DNA of 64,000 bases from Mycobacterium triplex. GTDB taxonomy: Bacteria; Actinomycetota; Actinomycetes; Mycobacteriales; Mycobacteriaceae. The stretch is from the NCBI RefSeq assembly GCF_000689255.1, contig NZ_HG964446.1, positions 1,602,484 to 1,666,483 on the forward strand. Direction: 5' to 3'. The notes beneath the pieces are model-generated. The model made no database searches, was not told the origin of the DNA, and worked only from the letters and a program-made list of their open reading frames with translations. The position numbers were made by a program, and so were the translations under genes. Numbering within the stretch: the first letter of the stretch is position 1; each line of letters begins with the position of its first letter. Shown piece by piece: positions 44,453-53,951 of this stretch.

Positions 44453-45895
44453 ATGGATCGTGGCATCTCGCGTCAGACGTTTCTTCGCGGTGCCGTTTCA
44501 ATGTTGGCGACGGGCGCGGTGCTCGGGACCACGCGGGCTGCCGCGGATCCCGGTGCCGCGGGGGCCGGCTGGAACGGCTTGGCTTCCACCATCGGTGGCA
44601 GTGTGCTGCTGCCGGCCAGTGGTACCCAATTCGCTTCGAGCAAGCAGGTATTCAACTCGTTCTACAACAACGCCACCCCCGCGGCAGTCGTGGCGGTATC
44701 CTCCCAGGCCGACGTGCAGAAGGCGGTCGCCTTCGCGGCGGCGAACAAGCTGAAGGTCGCTCCGCGCGGCGGTGGGCATTCCTACATCGGCGCATCGACC
44801 GCCGACGGCACCATGGTGCTCGACCTGCGCGGGCTTCCGGGTGGGGCGAACCTCGACGGCGGCAACGTCACCGTCACCCCGGCGACGACTCTGTGGGCGG
44901 TGCATCAGGCCTGCGCGGGCGCCGGTCGCGGCGTCCCCACGGGCAGTTGCCCCACCGTCGGTGTCGCGGGGCTGACGCTCGGTGGGGGAATCGGCAACGA
45001 TTCCCGGCATGCCGGCTTGGCGTGCGACGCGTTGCAGTCGGCTACGGTGGTGCTGCCCAGTGGCGACGTGGTCACCGCGTCCGCCAACGATCATCCGGAC
45101 CTGTTCTGGGCACTTCGCGGCGGTGGTGGCGGCAACATCGGGGTGACGACGTCGATGACGTTCGCGACCTTCCCGACCGGTGACACCGACGTCATCCGGC
45201 TCGAATTCGCACCGTCGGCGGCCGTCCAGGTGCTCGTCGGTTGGCAGAACTGGCTGAACGGCGCGGACCGAAATGCTTGGGCCATGGTCGATCTCGCGGT
45301 CGGCTCGGCTCAGCCCGACTGCCATATTCTCGCGACCTGTCCCGCCGGTGGGGCGGCCGGGGTGACCGACGCGATCAAGGCTGCGGTCGGCTTGCAGCCC
45401 AGCGCGGTGACCAACAAGACGATGAACCGGATGGACCTCGTGACGTATCTGGCCGGCGGCAGCTCGACATCGGCGCCGCGCGGGTTCGTGGCCGGATCCG
45501 ACGTGATCACCACGGTGAATTCCGCTGCGGCCCATGCCATCGCGACCGCGATCGGGCAATGGCCCGCCTCCGGCGGACGGGCTTCGTTGTTGGTGGATCC
45601 GCTGGGCGGAGCGGTCGCCGACGTGGCCCCCGGCGATTCGGCGTTTCCGTGGCGCCGGCAGTCCGCGGTGCTGCAGTGGTACGTCGAGCCGGCCGCCAAC
45701 CAGGTCGCCGCCGCGACCCAGTGGCTGAGCTCCGCGCACCAAGCGGTCCAACAGTTTTCGGTCGGCGGATACGTCAACTACCTGGAGCCCAACGGTTCCG
45801 CGCCGCGCTATTTCGGCTCGAATCTGTCGCAGCTGAACAGCGTGCGGCAGAAGTACGACCCCAACCAGGTGATGTACTCCGGCCTGAAATTCTGA
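44453..45895 (+). CDS. Exported FAD-linked oxidase, berberine-bridge-enzyme type
   Basis: A 480-residue FAD-binding (PCMH) oxidase. RGGGHSYIGAS supplies His109 and GSCPTVGVAG supplies Cys166, the pair that binds FAD bicovalently in this family. The LGGGIG loop and a C-terminal BBE element (YVNYLEPN ... RQKYDPNQVMYSGLKF) complete the fold. Enzymes of this type oxidise sugars or other alcohols with O2. The N-terminus resembles a Tat signal (SRQTFLRG, then a hydrophobic stretch and AADP), but the twin arginine is Arg-Gln, so export by Tat is uncertain. The substrate is unknown. It has its own 220-nt upstream region. Confidence 0.9.
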   Translation: MDRGISRQTFLRGAVSMLATGAVLGTTRAAADPGAAGAGWNGLASTIGGSVLLPASGTQFASSKQVFNSFYNNATPAAVVAVSSQADVQKAVAFAAANKLKVAPRGGGHSYIGASTADGTMVLDLRGLPGGANLDGGNVTVTPATTLWAVHQACAGAGRGVPTGSCPTVGVAGLTLGGGIGNDSRHAGLACDALQSATVVLPSGDVVTASANDHPDLFWALRGGGGGNIGVTTSMTFATFPTGDTDVIRLEFAPSAAVQVLVGWQNWLNGADRNAWAMVDLAVGSAQPDCHILATCPAGGAAGVTDAIKAAVGLQPSAVTNKTMNRMDLVTYLAGGSSTSAPRGFVAGSDVITTVNSAAAHAIATAIGQWPASGGRASLLVDPLGGAVADVAPGDSAFPWRRQSAVLQWYVEPAANQVAAATQWLSSAHQAVQQFSVGGYVNYLEPNGSAPRYFGSNLSQLNSVRQKYDPNQVMYSGLKF

Positions 45896-45956
45896 AATCT
45901 CTTCGTGGTGTCCGCCTCCGAGCGAGTCGATCGCCATGAGTGCACACTCGCTAAAC

Positions 45957-46046
45957 CCGTTGCGCCCCCCACCTGGATCGCGGCCAACCCCGCACCACCA
46001 CCCCGAAAAACTCCTCACCGACGGCGACGACGACGGGCAGGAGTAG
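45957..46046 (+). pseudogene. Decayed C-terminal fragment resembling 13E12/HNH repeat protein
   Basis: Within the 280-nt gap between the FAD oxidase and the PPOX gene one frame reads PPPGSRPTP-HHHPEKLLTDGDDDGQE and then TAG. The His-Pro-Glu-Lys-Leu-Leu plus acidic tail is how I remember mycobacterial 13E12-family HNH proteins ending. Nothing upstream continues the frame into an HNH core. I read this as a relic of an REP13E12-like element. The rest of the gap shows only a 7-bp inverted repeat AGCGAGT/ACTCGCT at 45921-45952. Confidence 0.4.
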
Positions 46047-46164
46047 CCGACCGCGGCAGGCCATGTGCGCCAGGCGTTTCGGGCGACGCGAATACTCGGG
46101 TGTCGTCCAAGGGATGGTTCCCCAGCCGCCGTCATGCTGGTGTCGCGCCGGATCGCCGTCGCGT

Positions 46165-46170
46165 TAGGCT
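46165..46170 (+). promoter_or_regulatory. -10 box of the PPOX gene
   Basis: TAGGCT lies 5 nt before ATG 46176 without a ribosome binding site, consistent with a leaderless or near-leaderless transcript. Confidence 0.4.
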
Positions 46171-46175
46171 GAGCC

Positions 46176-46592
46176 ATGCCTGCAGACGATCCGGTGACTG
46201 TGCTGAGCGAAGACGAGAGCTGGGACTTGCTGTCGAGCGTGGCGTTGGGGCGATTTGTCGTCGTCGCGGACGGGCGGGCCGAAATCTTTCCGGTCAACTT
46301 CATCACCCAGCGCCGGACGCTGCTGTTCCGAACTGCCTCGGGTACCAAGCTTTATCACGCCGTCATGAGTGACCGGATAGCTTTCGAGGCCGACGGCCAC
46401 AGTGACGTCGACGGGTGGAGCGTGATCATCCAGGGCAGGGCACACCTGCTGACGGCGCGCGACGAGATCCTCGACGCCGAGGACGCGCAGTTGCTGTCGT
46501 GGCCGGCCACGGTGAAGCCTCACTTCGTCCGGGTGATCGCCATGGAGATCTCCGGACGCCGGTTCAAGTTCGGTCCGGCGCCGGTTCGGTAG
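46176..46592 (+). CDS. Pyridoxamine 5'-phosphate oxidase-like split-barrel protein
   Basis: A 138-residue PNPOx-like flavin/F420-binding split barrel. The typical opening is LSEDESWDLLSSVALGRFVV, followed by FPVNFITQRRTLLFRTASGTKL (46287-46352), VIIQGRAHLL and a terminal EISGRRFKFGP. Members bind FMN, F420 or haem and include quinone reductases and haem-degrading proteins; which applies here is not evident. The size is typical of the family. Its 3' end overlaps the end of the convergent MFS gene by 29 nt. Confidence 0.87.
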   Translation: MPADDPVTVLSEDESWDLLSSVALGRFVVVADGRAEIFPVNFITQRRTLLFRTASGTKLYHAVMSDRIAFEADGHSDVDGWSVIIQGRAHLLTARDEILDAEDAQLLSWPATVKPHFVRVIAMEISGRRFKFGPAPVR

Positions 46593-47946
46593 TAGCCGTC
46601 AGCACCTCGGACGCCATCGCCGTCGCGACATCGCGCGGGTAGGTCCGGCGAGCCACGCATAACAGCAGCGCCGCGGCGACGATCAGCATGCCCAGCATGA
46701 TCAGGAAGGTGTCGCCCAGCGCGCTGGGAGTGCCGCCCAGTGCCGTGGACACCGCGCCGAAGGCCACCGGCGCCAACCCCGTCGATATCGACACCAGGGT
46801 GCTGCGCACCGCCTCGGCCGTGCCCCACAACCGCGAGTGCACGATATCCAGTCGCGCCGCGTTGAGCGGCGGGTTCACCCCGCCCATTGCGGTGCCGGCC
46901 AAGAACGCGAATGCCAGTGCCAACAGCAGGTTGTCGGCGAGCAGCGTGGGAAGGATGAACACCGCGGCCGCGAGAAAAGCCGTCCCGCCCACCATGATCC
47001 GGGCGCTGATCTGACCCCGGTCGGTCAGCCAGTCGGCGACGCGTCCGGTGGTGAGCACGCCGGTCAGCGCACCGACGCCGAGGACGGCGATCAGCATCGT
47101 CGCCACCGGCTGGCCGATCTGGAACCGGCCGCACAACAGCGCGACCCCGAAGGTGCTCAACCCGGTGGAGAAGAAGTAGCCGAACGAGGACGCCGCGATC
47201 AGAACGACATTGGTACGGATCGACAGCACCCAGCGCAGTTCCCGCCAGATGGAGCGGCCTGGTGAATTCTGCGTCCGGCCACCGAGGCGGCCGGCCCGCA
47301 GCGGCTCGCGAAGCAGCGTCGCCACCGCGATGCTGAGCAGGAATCCGACCCCGGCCAGCCAGCCGAAGCCCAGCCGCCAGCTGATCGCCCCGAGTTCGCC
47401 GGCCACCAGCAGCCCGATCGCCGTGCACGTCCCCTCGCCGGCGAGCACCAGCCCGTACACGCGCCCGCGCTCGGCGGGCCTGAAGTAGTCACCGACCAAC
47501 GAGGCGACCACCGGGCCGGAGACCGCGATCCCGGCGCCGAGGGCGACCCGGCATGCCAGCAGCCAGCCGTAGCTGGGGCTGGCGGCGCTCAACGCCATGG
47601 CCGCCGAGCACACCAGCAGTGCTATCCACAGCAGGCGGACCCGCACCGTGCGGTCGGCCAGCGGTCCGGCCAGCAGCGTGGCGACGGCGCCGACCCCGGT
47701 CGAAACGGTGACCAGCAGCCCGACCTGAATGTTGTTGATGTGCAATGACTGCGTCAGCGGGACGACCAGCGCCCCCACGGTACCGGCGTCGGCGCTTTGT
47801 AGCCCAACCACCAAAGCGAGCAGCACGATCGGCTTCCACCGCTGAGGACGCTGGGGACGCTGGGGACGCTGGGGACGCTGAAGACGCGCAGCCTTCGCGG
47901 CCGGATACTCCTGTACCGTCCAGGCGTACTCCGCGGCCGTCGGCAC
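46564..47946 (-). CDS. MFS transporter with Arg-Pro-Gln repeat N-terminus
   Basis: A 460-residue 12-helix major facilitator. Motif A appears as AGPLADRTVRVRLL after helix 2, and RVALGAGIAVSGPVVASLVGDYF (47500-47570) forms helices 4-5. A second-half GRVADWLTDRG motif is visible. The cytoplasmic N-terminus contains (RPQ)4, encoded by a 9-bp tandem repeat, directly before helix 1. The substrate is unknown; the nearest relatives are drug or metabolite exporters. The start is GTG, 6 nt after a TATCTT box, so leaderless. It overlaps the PPOX gene convergently by 29 nt, which must restrict both C-termini. Confidence 0.9.
   Translation of the reverse strand: MPTAAEYAWTVQEYPAAKAARLQRPQRPQRPQRPQRWKPIVLLALVVGLQSADAGTVGALVVPLTQSLHINNIQVGLLVTVSTGVGAVATLLAGPLADRTVRVRLLWIALLVCSAAMALSAASPSYGWLLACRVALGAGIAVSGPVVASLVGDYFRPAERGRVYGLVLAGEGTCTAIGLLVAGELGAISWRLGFGWLAGVGFLLSIAVATLLREPLRAGRLGGRTQNSPGRSIWRELRWVLSIRTNVVLIAASSFGYFFSTGLSTFGVALLCGRFQIGQPVATMLIAVLGVGALTGVLTTGRVADWLTDRGQISARIMVGGTAFLAAAVFILPTLLADNLLLALAFAFLAGTAMGGVNPPLNAARLDIVHSRLWGTAEAVRSTLVSISTGLAPVAFGAVSTALGGTPSALGDTFLIMLGMLIVAAALLLCVARRTYPRDVATAMASEVLTATTEPAPDRT
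47841..47885. repeat. Five-copy 9-bp tandem repeat inside the MFS gene
   Basis: GCTGAGGAC, three times GCTGGGGAC, then GCTGAAGAC. Because the unit is 9 bp, changes in copy number keep the reading frame and only add or remove Arg-Pro-Gln triplets. Confidence 0.8.
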
Positions 47947-47952
47947 GAGCTC

Positions 47953-47958
47953 AAGATA
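47953..47958 (-). promoter_or_regulatory. -10 box of the MFS gene (leaderless)
   Basis: On the minus strand TATCTT ends 6 nt before GTG 47946. Confidence 0.5.
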
Positions 47959-48054
47959 CCCTGCGAGACATCATCTTTAGCTGCGACGATGTGCGATTCG
48001 CGCCCTCTCGCCCAACTTTAAGATGGAGTTCGGTTGTTGGATGTCCCGGATTCT

Positions 48055-48789
48055 TCAATCCGACAGCGTCGCCCGGATGCACACGGTGACGTACGGCATC
48101 GCCAGCCCGGTCGAATTCGCCAGCGCCGGATGCGTGGCCAGCAGTTCGCGCACCCGGTCAAGGGTCTGGGTGCGAACCTCGGTGGGCGAGGTGATGCAGT
48201 AGCTGCGTGAGGCCACCAGATCGATCAACGCTTGCGGCGTAAGGTAATTCGTCCATTCGACTTGATGGCGCTGACGGTCGGTGAACGGCGGCGGCAGCGT
48301 CACGTCGAAACGGCGGCCATCGCCATCGCTGCCGATAATCTGACCGAGTTCCCGCACCCAGCCGAGCCGTTCGTCGCGGGTGTTCCACACCAGCCCCAGC
48401 CGCCCGCCGGGGCGCAACACGCGGGCCACTTCGGGAATCGCTCGTTCCGGATCCACCCAGTGCCACGCCTGAGCGACCAGCACGGCGTCAACGCTGTTGT
48501 CCTCCAACGGAATCTCTTCGGCGGTGCCCAGTACGGCACGGGTTTCCGGCAGCGAGGCGCTGAGCACTTCCAGCATGTCCGGAATCGGGTCCACCGCCAC
48601 GACGTCGAGGCCGCGTTCCACCAGCCGAGTGGTCAGCTTGCCGGTACCCGCGCCCAGGTCGAGCACCTGGCGCGCACCCCGCGGCAACAGCCAGTCGATG
48701 GCCTCGGGCGGATACGACGGGCGGCCCCGCTCATAGGCTGCGGCCGCCGCACCGAAGGACAGCGAGCGGTCGTTCCTCGACCGGGTCAC
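48055..48789 (-). CDS. SAM-dependent methyltransferase (Rv3342-like)
   Basis: A 244-residue class I methyltransferase. [17 protein letters not shown] at the N-terminus is typical of the Rv3342 and type 11 group. Motif I is [12 protein letters not shown], an acidic VAVDP follows, then [20 protein letters not shown] and [13 protein letters not shown]. The substrate is unknown. GTG 48789 is preferred because it overlaps the metX TGA by 4 nt (GTGA); a GTG nine bases upstream is the alternative. It is the last gene of the metY-metX operon, so it is likely read through under SAM-IV riboswitch control, which fits a SAM consumer. Confidence 0.9.
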   Translation of the reverse strand: MTRSRNDRSLSFGAAAAAYERGRPSYPPEAIDWLLPRGARQVLDLGAGTGKLTTRLVERGLDVVAVDPIPDMLEVLSASLPETRAVLGTAEEIPLEDNSVDAVLVAQAWHWVDPERAIPEVARVLRPGGRLGLVWNTRDERLGWVRELGQIIGSDGDGRRFDVTLPPPFTDRQRHQVEWTNYLTPQALIDLVASRSYCITSPTEVRTQTLDRVRELLATHPALANSTGLAMPYVTVCIRATLSD

Positions 48790-49925
48790 CGTCGACACGC
48801 ACCTTCGTTCGCGGCCAAATTCAGTGTCTCGCGGATCAATTCGCCCACCGCCTCGGTTTCCACCAAAAAGCCGTCATGCCCGCAGATGGAGTCGACAACT
48901 TGCAGCCCGGCGCAGCCCGGCAGCAGCTCGGCCATCTCCTGCTGCAGGCGCAGCGGATAGAGCCGGTCGGAGGTGATGCCGCCGACCACCGCCGGCACCG
49001 GGCAGCGGCGCAACGCTTTCTTGACTCCGCCGCGGCCACGGCCGACGTCGTGACTGTTCAGCGTCTCGGTCAGGATCACGTAACTACCGGCGTCGAACCG
49101 GGCCAGGATCTTGTCCCCCTGGTGTTCCAGATAGCTCTGCACCGCGTAGCGCCCGCCGTCCGACGGGTCCTCGCCGCTCTGGCAGTCGTTGGCGAACCGG
49201 TTGTCGAGTTCGACCTCGCCGCGGTAGGTCAGATGGGCGAAGCGCCGCGCGATCGCCAGCCCGGCATCCGGTGCGCGACCGGTGTCGTGGTAATCGCCGC
49301 CCTGCCAATTCGGGTCGGCCTTGATGGCCGCGATCTGGGTGGTCTGGGTGCCGATCTGGTCGGCGGTGGCACGCGCCCCGACCGCCAGCAGCAATCCGGC
49401 CCTAACCCGCTCGGGGTGGCCGACCATCCATTCCAGAGCGCGTGCGCCGCCCATGGACCCGCCAACCACGGCGGCGACCTGGTTTATTCCCAGCGCGTCG
49501 AGTGCGGCGATGTCGGCCTCCACCTGATCCCGCACGGTGATCAGCGGGAACCGGGAACCCCACGGCTTTCCATCTCGGGCAAGCGAACTCGGCCCGGTGG
49601 AGCCGCGGCAGCCACCCAGCACATTGGTGGCCACCGCACACCAGCGGTTGGTGTCGATCGGTGCACCCGGCCCCGCGATACCGTCCCACCAGCCGGGGGT
49701 GGGGTGTCCCGGCCCTGCCGGGCCGGTGATGTGGGAATCGCCGGTGAGCGCGTGCAGAACCACCACGACGTTGTCGCGCGTCGGCGACAACTCGCCCCAG
49801 CGCTGCACGGCGATGCAGACGTCGTCGATGACCGCGCCGCCTTCGGTGGTCAGCGAGCCGATGTCGACCAGGCCGACCTCGCCTTCGGCCGGCAGCGTTT
49901 GGGTGGGGACGTCGGAGATCGTCAT
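48786..49925 (-). CDS. metX: Homoserine O-acetyltransferase
   Basis: A 379-residue MetX (Rv3341) that acetylates homoserine with acetyl-CoA, the first committed step of methionine synthesis. The alpha/beta-hydrolase triad is complete: Ser157 in GGSMGG, Asp320 in TSDRLYP and His350 in CGHDGF. The early [10 protein letters not shown] and [11 protein letters not shown] segments line the substrate tunnel. It follows metY after 20 nt on the same strand, giving two consecutive steps in one operon behind the SAM-IV riboswitch, and is coupled to the methyltransferase gene downstream. Confidence 0.97.
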   Translation of the reverse strand: MTISDVPTQTLPAEGEVGLVDIGSLTTEGGAVIDDVCIAVQRWGELSPTRDNVVVVLHALTGDSHITGPAGPGHPTPGWWDGIAGPGAPIDTNRWCAVATNVLGGCRGSTGPSSLARDGKPWGSRFPLITVRDQVEADIAALDALGINQVAAVVGGSMGGARALEWMVGHPERVRAGLLLAVGARATADQIGTQTTQIAAIKADPNWQGGDYHDTGRAPDAGLAIARRFAHLTYRGEVELDNRFANDCQSGEDPSDGGRYAVQSYLEHQGDKILARFDAGSYVILTETLNSHDVGRGRGGVKKALRRCPVPAVVGGITSDRLYPLRLQQEMAELLPGCAGLQVVDSICGHDGFLVETEAVGELIRETLNLAANEGACRR

Positions 49926-49945
49926 GACGTTGTTCTTTCGGGTCC

Positions 49946-51289
49946 TCAGAAGGCCGCCACGGACTGCGGGTCCGAACTCTTCGGGACCGCGGCGAATCCG
50001 AGCTCGAGGTCGGCCAGGATGTCGTCGATGTTCTCGATGCCGACGGCCAGCCGCACCAGTCCCGGTGTGACGCCGGTGCTCAGCTGCTCGGCCGGGCTCA
50101 GCTGGGCGTGGGTGGTCGACGCCGGGTGGATCACCAGCGAGCGCACGTCGCCGATGTTGGCGACGTGGCTGTGCAGTTGCAGCGCGTTCACGAACGCCTT
50201 GCCGGCCTCGATGCCGCCGGCCAGCTCGAACGCCAGCACGGCGCCGGTTCCCTTGGGCGCCAGCTTTTTTGCCCGCTCATGCCACGGCGAGCTGGGCAGC
50301 CCCGCGTAGTTGACCGACACCACGCCGTCGTGCCCCTCGAGGAATTCCGCGACCCGCTGCGCGTTGGCGACGTGACGCTCGATGCGCAGGCTCAGCGTCT
50401 CGAGGCCCTGGGCCACCAGGAACGCGTTGAACGGCGAGGCCGCGGACCCGAGGTCACGCAGCAACTGCACGCGCGCCTTGAGCGCGTACGCCGGCGGCCC
50501 CAGCTCGGCGAACACCACGCCGTGGTAGCTCGGGTCGGGCGTGGTGAACCCGGGGAAGCGGCCCTGGGTCCAGTCGAAGGTGCCGCCGTCGACGATGACC
50601 CCGGCGATCGCGGAGCCGTGCCCGCCCAGGTACTTGGTCGCGGAGTGCACGACGATGTCGGCGCCCTGCGTGAACGGCTGGATCAGGTACGGCGTGGCGA
50701 TGGTGTTGTCGACGATCAGCGGCACACCGTTGGCGTGGGCGACCCCGGCGACTCCGGGGGTGTCCAGGATGTCGATCTGCGGGTTGGAGATCGTCTCGGC
50801 GAAGAACGCCTTGGTGTTCGGTCGCACGGCCGCCTGCCACGAGTCCAGATCGTCGGGGTCCTCGACGAAGCTGACCTCGATGCCGAGCTTGGCCAGCGAG
50901 TAGTGGAACAGGTTGTAGGTGCCGCCGTACAGCCGCGGGCTGGACACAATGTGATCGCCGGCACATGCGAGGTTCAATATGGCGAATGTCTCAGCGGCCT
51001 GTCCGGAGGACAGGAACAGCGCGGCCACGCCGCCCTCGAGCGCGGCGATCCGCTGCTCGACGACGTCGGTGGTCGGGTTGCCGATCCGGGTGTAGATGTT
51101 GCCCGGGACCTCGAGCCCGAACAGGGCGGCGGCGTGCGTGGTGTCGTCGAAGACGTACGACGTGGTCTGGTAGATCGGCAGGGCACGGGCGTTGGTGGCC
51201 GGGTCGGGCTGCTGGCCGGCATGCACCTGTTTGGTCTCGAAGGACCAATGCGCGGTCGGATCGCTGTTGCTATCGCTGTCGGCGCTCAT
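49946..51289 (-). CDS. metY: O-acetylhomoserine sulfhydrylase
   Basis: A 447-residue PLP enzyme (Rv3340, called metC in M. tuberculosis) that makes homocysteine from O-acetylhomoserine and sulphide. The PLP lysine is Lys219 in [11 protein letters not shown]; the phosphate-binding SSGQAAE and Asp194 in IVDNTIATP are in place. It is a Cys/Met-metabolism PLP-family homotetramer by relation. ATG 51289 is preferred over a GTG 75 nt upstream because it matches the family N-terminus ([12 protein letters not shown]). The riboswitch lies about 175 nt upstream, so the leader is long. Confidence 0.96.
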   Translation of the reverse strand: MSADSDSNSDPTAHWSFETKQVHAGQQPDPATNARALPIYQTTSYVFDDTTHAAALFGLEVPGNIYTRIGNPTTDVVEQRIAALEGGVAALFLSSGQAAETFAILNLACAGDHIVSSPRLYGGTYNLFHYSLAKLGIEVSFVEDPDDLDSWQAAVRPNTKAFFAETISNPQIDILDTPGVAGVAHANGVPLIVDNTIATPYLIQPFTQGADIVVHSATKYLGGHGSAIAGVIVDGGTFDWTQGRFPGFTTPDPSYHGVVFAELGPPAYALKARVQLLRDLGSAASPFNAFLVAQGLETLSLRIERHVANAQRVAEFLEGHDGVVSVNYAGLPSSPWHERAKKLAPKGTGAVLAFELAGGIEAGKAFVNALQLHSHVANIGDVRSLVIHPASTTHAQLSPAEQLSTGVTPGLVRLAVGIENIDDILADLELGFAAVPKSSDPQSVAAF

Positions 51290-51463
51290 GAGCGGGGCTT
51301 TCTGCTGGAAGGGGACGTATCGAGGTGCTGGTAGCCGTCCGGGAGCCTGCATCGATGACGTCACCCGGCGGCCGGTGGTTCAGCACCGACACACGATGAG
51401 ACGCGGATGAGGTGAACGACTGCACATCACGTTTCCCTGTCTACTCAGGGGCCCGTCATGGCG

Positions 51464-51585
51464 GACCCGCGCTTGCCGGATAGCCGGTGCTGTGGCTACT
51501 CAACCTGGTCATCACCCGGGGCACCCCACCGCGGTTGGAGGGTTGCCGGCCAGCAAGCCGGGGCTTGATGCTGGCGCTCATGACC
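51464..51585 (-). ncRNA. SAM-IV riboswitch upstream of metY-metX
   Basis: Read on the minus strand from 51585, the sequence begins GGTCATGAGCGCCAG, continues through CAAGCCCCGGCTTGCTGG, CCGGCAACCCTCCAACCG, CGGTGGGGTGCCCCGGG and TGATGACCAGGTTGAGTAG, and closes with GGCAAGCGCGGGTC. This is, almost base for base, the mycobacterial SAM-IV aptamer as I remember it. It senses S-adenosylmethionine and lowers methionine-gene expression. About 175 nt remain before metY and include a CCCTG/CAGGG hairpin at 51435-51450 that may belong to the expression platform. The remaining part of the 423-nt gap (51604-51712) carries the icd2 promoter region. Confidence 0.95.
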
Positions 51586-51597
51586 GATACAAAGACT

Positions 51598-51603
51598 ATC
51601 TTA
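51598..51603 (-). promoter_or_regulatory. -10 box ahead of the SAM-IV riboswitch
   Basis: On the minus strand TAAGAT lies 12 nt before the first paired base of the aptamer, placing the transcription start near 51590. Confidence 0.45.
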
Positions 51604-51712
51604 CTGAGCCGACCGGATGCCAATGGCAGGTCGACACCTGCTCAAACGCCCTTGATAACGTGGCAACGATAACGCTGAGCCCCCCAAAATCTGACCGGGA
51701 GAGGGACCGTCC

Positions 51713-53950
51713 GTGAGCGCCGATAAGCCGACCGTCATCTACACGCTGACCGACGAGGCGCCGTTGCTGGCGACCTACGCGTTCCTGCCGATCGTGCGGG
51801 CCTTCGCCGAGCCGGCGGGCATCGAGATCAAGACCAGCGACATCTCGGTGGCCGCCCGGATCCTCGCCGAGTTCCCCGAGCACCTGACCGAAGAGCAGCG
51901 GGTGCCGGACAACCTGGCCGAGCTGGGCCGGCTGACGAAGCTGGCCGACACCAACATCATCAAGCTGCCGAACATCAGCGCGTCGGTGCCCCAACTGGTC
52001 GCCGCGGTCAAGGAGCTGCAGGGCAAGGGTTACAAGATTCCCGACTTCCCGCAGAGCCCGAAGACCGACGAGGACAAGGAGATTCGCGAGCGCTATTCGA
52101 AATGCCTTGGTAGCGCGGTCAACCCGGTGCTGCGCCAAGGCAACTCCGACCGTCGTGCCCCCAACGCGGTCAAGGAGTACGCCCGCAAGCACCCGCACAG
52201 CATGGGGGAGTGGTCGCAGGCGTCGCGCACCCATGTCGCGACGATGAAGCACGGCGACTTCTACCACGGCGAGAAGTCGATGACGCTGGATCGCGGCCGC
52301 AGCGTGAAGATGGAGCTGGAAACCAAGGACGGCAAGAAGATCGTGCTCAAGCCGACGGTGTCGCTGCGCGACGGCGACATCATCGACAGCATGTTCATGA
52401 GCAAGAAGGCGCTCTGCGAGTTCTACGAAGCCGAGATCGACGACGCCTACAAGACCGGCGTGATGTTCTCGCTGCACGTCAAGGCGACGATGATGAAGGT
52501 CTCCCACCCCATCGTCTTCGGCCACGCCGTGAAGGTGTTCTACAAGGACGCCTTCGCCAAGCATCAGAAGCTGTTCGACGAACTCGGCGTCAACGTCAAC
52601 AACGGATTGGTCGATCTGTACGACAAGATCGAGTCGCTGCCCGCCTCGCAGCACGACGAGATCATTCGCGACCTGCATGCCTGCCACGAACATCGCCCCG
52701 AGCTGGCCATGGTCGATTCGGCCAAGGGCATCAGCAACTTTCACTCGCCCAGCGACGTGATCGTGGATGCGTCGATGCCGGCGATGATCCGCGCCGGCGG
52801 CAAGATGTACGGCGCCGACGGACGGCAGAAGGACACCAAGGCCGTCAACCCCGAGTCGACCTTCGCCCGGATCTACCAAGAGATCATCAACTTCTGCAAG
52901 ACCCACGGCGCCTTCGACCCGACCACGATGGGCACCGTCCCCAACGTCGGCCTGATGGCCCAGCAGGCCGAGGAATACGGCTCGCATGACAAGACGTTCG
53001 AGGTCCCCGAGGACGGTGTCGCCAACATCGTCGACCTCGACACGGGTGAGGTGCTGCTGACGCAAAACGTTGAGGCCGGCGACATCTGGCGTATGCCGAT
53101 CGTTCGCGACGAACCGATCCGCGACTGGGTCAAGCTGGCCGTCACCCGGGCCCGCAACTCGGGTATGCCGGTGGTGTTCTGGCTGGACCAGGAGCGTCCG
53201 CACGAGAGCGAGTTGCGCAAGAAGGTCAACACCTACCTGGCCGAGCATGACACCGAGGGCCTCGACATCCAGATCATGTCGCAGGAACGCGCCATGCGCC
53301 ACACGATCGAGCGCGCCATGCGCGGACAGGACACCATCGCCGCGACCGGAAACATCCTGCGCGACTACCTGACCGACCTGTTCCCGATCCTGGAGCTGGG
53401 CACCAGCGCCAAGATGCTGTCCATCGTGCCGTTGATGGCCGGCGGTGGGATGTACGAAACGGGAGCCGGCGGTTCGGCGCCCAAGCACGTCCACCAGCTT
53501 CTCGAGGAGAACCATCTGCGCTGGGACTCCCTCGGCGAATTCCTCGCTCTCGGAGCATGTTTCGAAGACATCGGGATCAAGACCGACAACGCGCGCGCCA
53601 AGCTTCTGGGCAAGACGCTCGATGCCGCGATCGGCAAGTTGTTGGACAACAACAAGAGTCCATCGCGTAAGACCGGTGAACTCGACAACCGCGGCAGCCA
53701 GTTCTATCTGGCGCTGTACTGGGCCCAAGAACTCGCCGCGCAAACCGACGACGAAGAGCTGGCCAAACACTTTGCCGCGCTGGCCGACTCGTTGAGCAAG
53801 AACGAGGAAGCCATCGTGGAAGAAATGGCCAAAGTACAAGGCGAACCGGTCGACATCGGCGGCTACTATCAGCCGGACAACGAGAAGACGACCGCGGTGA
53901 TGCGGCCGAGCAAGACGTTCAATGACGCGCTGGCGGCTTCCCAGGGCTGA
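51713..53950 (+). CDS. icd2: Isocitrate dehydrogenase, monomeric NADP type
   Basis: A 745-residue monomeric isocitrate dehydrogenase (Rv0066c-like). Its length and opening ([20 protein letters not shown]) are diagnostic and unlike the dimeric enzyme. Family segments such as [38 protein letters not shown] and [14 protein letters not shown] are intact. It oxidises isocitrate to 2-oxoglutarate with NADP in the TCA cycle, at the branch with the glyoxylate shunt. GTG 51713 has a GGGAGAGGG ribosome binding site. It is followed after one base by icd1, encoding the unrelated dimeric isoenzyme, so both would be on one mRNA. Confidence 0.97.
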   Translation: MSADKPTVIYTLTDEAPLLATYAFLPIVRAFAEPAGIEIKTSDISVAARILAEFPEHLTEEQRVPDNLAELGRLTKLADTNIIKLPNISASVPQLVAAVKELQGKGYKIPDFPQSPKTDEDKEIRERYSKCLGSAVNPVLRQGNSDRRAPNAVKEYARKHPHSMGEWSQASRTHVATMKHGDFYHGEKSMTLDRGRSVKMELETKDGKKIVLKPTVSLRDGDIIDSMFMSKKALCEFYEAEIDDAYKTGVMFSLHVKATMMKVSHPIVFGHAVKVFYKDAFAKHQKLFDELGVNVNNGLVDLYDKIESLPASQHDEIIRDLHACHEHRPELAMVDSAKGISNFHSPSDVIVDASMPAMIRAGGKMYGADGRQKDTKAVNPESTFARIYQEIINFCKTHGAFDPTTMGTVPNVGLMAQQAEEYGSHDKTFEVPEDGVANIVDLDTGEVLLTQNVEAGDIWRMPIVRDEPIRDWVKLAVTRARNSGMPVVFWLDQERPHESELRKKVNTYLAEHDTEGLDIQIMSQERAMRHTIERAMRGQDTIAATGNILRDYLTDLFPILELGTSAKMLSIVPLMAGGGMYETGAGGSAPKHVHQLLEENHLRWDSLGEFLALGACFEDIGIKTDNARAKLLGKTLDAAIGKLLDNNKSPSRKTGELDNRGSQFYLALYWAQELAAQTDDEELAKHFAALADSLSKNEEAIVEEMAKVQGEPVDIGGYYQPDNEKTTAVMRPSKTFNDALAASQG

Positions 53951-53951
53951 T

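Noticed and set aside
47841..47885. CRISPR-like array
   Set aside because: The units are 9 bp, directly adjacent and without spacers, and they lie in frame inside an MFS gene.
47947..48054. tRNA or small RNA in the gap before the MFS gene
   Set aside because: No cloverleaf or stable conserved stem is visible; only the leaderless MFS promoter can be supported.
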